Part shown: in pieces, positions 31,509 to 33,011 of the stretch
Layout: the number at the start of each line of letters is the position of its first letter
How positions within the stretch are numbered: position 1 is the stretch's first letter
NCBI GenBank assembly: GCA_964417875.1
Contig: CAYQJU010000028.1
Coordinates: 1 to 33,011 of the forward strand
Source of the DNA: ZC4RG30 sp964417875
Lineage (GTDB): Bacteria; Pseudomonadota; Gammaproteobacteria; Steroidobacterales; Steroidobacteraceae
DNA length: 33,011 bases
Direction: 5' to 3'
The notes under the pieces: model-generated
Database searches by the model: none
What the model was told of the DNA's origin: nothing
Seen by the model: the letters and a program-made list of their open reading frames with translations, nothing else
Position numbers and translations under genes: made by a program

Positions 31509-32005
31509 GTGCAGCTCCCACTGCCACGCCTAATTCGCGCAATTACCACACTCTTGACTGCCCCTATTGGCGCTGGACCGAAATCCGCAGAATCAAATGA
31601 ATCTGCTCTGGAATCCCCTAGAAGAAACCAGTAACCCTCCGGAACTTCTCCATAACCATCAGGGCGCGCTGGCCAGTTCGCGCTTGGATTCACAGCACCG
31701 TCGCAGACATAAGGCTCTAGTTGTATTTCTCCGTTCCGTTCAAGCCTCCCCGCGCGGATAGCTACTTTGTCTCCAGGTTCAGCGACTACGCGCTTAATAA
31801 CACTTGAGGAAGGGGCTCTAGCAACAATAACTTTTTGCGCTAATTCGTTCGGGTTGTACCCGAGAGTTCCCACCCGGCGCGAGAGCAGAAGGTCTCCATC
31901 GCAGTACGTGGATGACATCGATGATCCTGACACGCGTACGACATCAAACTGAAACGCTGCGGCGATTATCAGCAACGCGAAAATGATGGCGACCGGTCTC
32001 ACCAC
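31502..32005 (-). CDS. S26-family (type I) signal peptidase, short form
   Basis: This 167-residue serine protease has one N-terminal transmembrane helix (about 4-20) and the S26 catalytic dyad: Ser29 in V-S-G-S-S-M-S-S-T and Lys71 in V-I-K-R-V-V-A-E-P-G-D. The later box is G-D-S-R-A-D-S-F-D-S-A-D-F-G-P. It lacks the extra helix and insertions of housekeeping LepB (about 320 residues in E. coli), resembling the small S26 enzymes found in conjugation or peptide-export clusters. The start is GTG 32005 with GGAG five bases upstream (GTG 32002 also fits). It ends in C-T-C. It lies 21 nt after the Trx-rhodanese gene and overlaps the next gene by 7 nt. It is probably dedicated to exported proteins of this cassette. 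Confidence 0.88.
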   Translation of the reverse strand: MVRPVAIIFALLIIAAAFQFDVVRVSGSSMSSTYCDGDLLLSRRVGTLGYNPNELAQKVIVARAPSSSVIKRVVAEPGDKVAIRAGRLERNGEIQLEPYVCDGAVNPSANWPARPDGYGEVPEGYWFLLGDSRADSFDSADFGPAPIGAVKSVVIARIRRGSGSCTC

Positions 32006-32026
32006 ACGATCTCCAAAATCTAGATC

Positions 32027-32920
32027 CTAGGATTCATCGCCTGTGACTTCTAAAGCCCCGCCAAGTCGCTTTAACGTGGTTATTGTCTCTTTGAGGACAA
32101 CCACCTTGTTTGGGCGCAGTTCTTGAAGAACTTGAACCGCCAACGCGCAATGGGACAATTGGGCCGTCGATCTGCTGAGATCTTCACATCCGATGTCGAG
32201 GTTACAAAAGTGGATGATTTGATTCTCAGCCGGCACCTCCACGGGCAATCTAGCTTCCAACTCGTCAAGTGGAATATTGATTGCGCCTACCAAGTGGGAA
32301 TCACGAAAGATCGAACTTGGCCGGGTATCAATGATTGTGTGATTGGAGCTTGAACTATTCGGCATCTCAAATGCACTGATCAATGGCGCGCCATAGAACG
32401 TTGGCCCAATGTTCTCAGCGGATCTTTCCACCACCTCTAGGAATTCATTCTCGATGCCGACGGACCTGGCAACTTCTTTCATTCGTTCGGGAGTAAGCAG
32501 CCCGGCCCAAGTCTTCACGACTTGGCCTGCGGAGTTTGTCAAGAGAACTGTCGGCGTTCCTCTCACATGACGAAGGTAGGACCCACTATCCACTATGTCA
32601 GAGGTGATGCTCTTCGACAGCAAATACTCCTGGCCGATGTCCCTATCTTCGACGAAAATTGCTGAAATTCTGGCGCCGGATATGTTTGCGGCCTCGGTTA
32701 ATGACCAGTGAAACTTTGAACTTCTCTCGCAAATGCTGCAATTTGTGCTGAGCGCGAGAATCAGATGACTACCGCTTGGCTCGCTACTCGATCCGATGTC
32801 GTCGTCGGTCGCTGGACCTGCGGCGGGATCCGGCGTCAAGAAGAACGTCGAAAGAAAGAAGACAACGGTCGCGACAAGCCCTACGCCGGCCGTGACCTCA
32901 ATGGCTGCCGATGTGCGCAT
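32027..32920 (-). CDS. Membrane-anchored thioredoxin-like/rhodanese fusion protein
   Basis: In 297 residues this protein joins three parts. An N-terminal membrane anchor (about 7-28) is followed by a short acidic linker. A thioredoxin-like domain (about 50-155) has C61-S-I-C64 and the cis-proline loop R-G-T-P-T-V at about 120-125. A rhodanese-like domain (about 190-290) has I-I-D-T-R-P-S-S-I-F-R-D-S-H-L, then G-A-I-N-I-P, and a probable active Cys239 in I-I-H-F-C-N-L-D-I-G-C. The loop after Cys239 is atypical, with a second Cys at 245 and no Arg. Both domains would face the periplasm, so a role in thiol oxidation, disulfide repair or sulfur transfer there is inferred. ATG 32920 has GGGGA about six bases upstream. 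It is the first gene of the cassette. Confidence 0.78.
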   Translation of the reverse strand: MRTSAAIEVTAGVGLVATVVFFLSTFFLTPDPAAGPATDDDIGSSSEPSGSHLILALSTNCSICERSSKFHWSLTEAANISGARISAIFVEDRDIGQEYLLSKSITSDIVDSGSYLRHVRGTPTVLLTNSAGQVVKTWAGLLTPERMKEVARSVGIENEFLEVVERSAENIGPTFYGAPLISAFEMPNSSSSNHTIIDTRPSSIFRDSHLVGAINIPLDELEARLPVEVPAENQIIHFCNLDIGCEDLSRSTAQLSHCALAVQVLQELRPNKVVVLKETITTLKRLGGALEVTGDES

Positions 32921-32975
32921 AGTTTTCCCCGCTTTGACATTCTCGTTTTTACGACGGTCTGCCGACGGTAGGCGA

Positions 32976-33004
32976 AAGTTAGAACTGGGTTTGCTCCAAG
33001 TCAA
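32976..33004 (-). promoter_or_regulatory. Candidate promoter of the thiol/peptidase cassette
   Basis: On the minus strand TTGACT (33004-32999), a 17-nt spacer and TAACTT (32981-32976) form a plausible sigma-70 site 56 nt before ATG 32920. The -35 is good and the -10 poor. If real, the cassette starts inside this window. Confidence 0.35.
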
Positions 33005-33011
33005 CAGCCTC

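Overview
The window is a high-GC bacterial chromosome segment; a hand count of the line starting at 24001 gives about 65% G+C. A complete pseudopilin-to-GspN type II secretion (T2SS) block, a rhombosortase, an AddAB-like exonuclease pair of the beta/gammaproteobacterial type and a TonB-ExbB-ExbD-ExbD-TPR cluster point to a gammaproteobacterium near Xanthomonadales, Nevskiales or Steroidobacterales. That placement is inference from gene content. About the first 29 kb is densely packed core genome. The last 3.5 kb is visibly lower in G+C (32 of 60 bases in the line starting at 30421) and looks acquired.

Layout, left to right. Positions 1-1377, minus strand: the 5' part of fabD, cut by the window edge, preceded by a rhombosortase gene. 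Positions 1445-6978, plus strand: gspG-H-I-J-K-L-M-N, almost all joined by 4-nt start/stop overlaps; gspC, D, E and F are not in the window. Positions 6971-14457, minus strand: an alanine/aspartate-type aminotransferase, then an AddB-like nuclease and an AddA-like helicase-nuclease. Positions 14547-16252, plus strand: etfB-etfA. Positions 16325-20168, minus strand: tonB-exbB-exbD-exbD-TPR. Positions 20373-23813, minus strand: an M17 leucyl aminopeptidase, a decayed MFS transporter and ilvD, still chained by ATGA overlaps. Positions 23919-29007, plus strand: ilvC-ilvE-leuC-leuD-leuB, so most steps of valine, isoleucine and leucine synthesis sit around one divergent promoter region. The acetohydroxyacid synthase genes and leuA are absent.

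Downstream of leuB lies a frameshifted IS256-family transposase remnant (about 29166-29442), and there the composition changes. Beyond it is a minus-strand cassette, 33004 to 29540. It encodes a membrane-anchored thioredoxin-like/rhodanese fusion, a short S26 signal peptidase, two single-pass proteins that share a C-R-x3-C motif, and a small exported protein with six cysteines. Exported Cys-rich protein, thiol-redox/sulfur-transfer protein and private signal peptidase together suggest a dedicated maturation pathway for a secreted disulfide-rich peptide. I do not recognise this as a described system, and it is the main candidate for something new. Its function is inferred from domain content only.

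No tRNA, rRNA or CRISPR array was seen.
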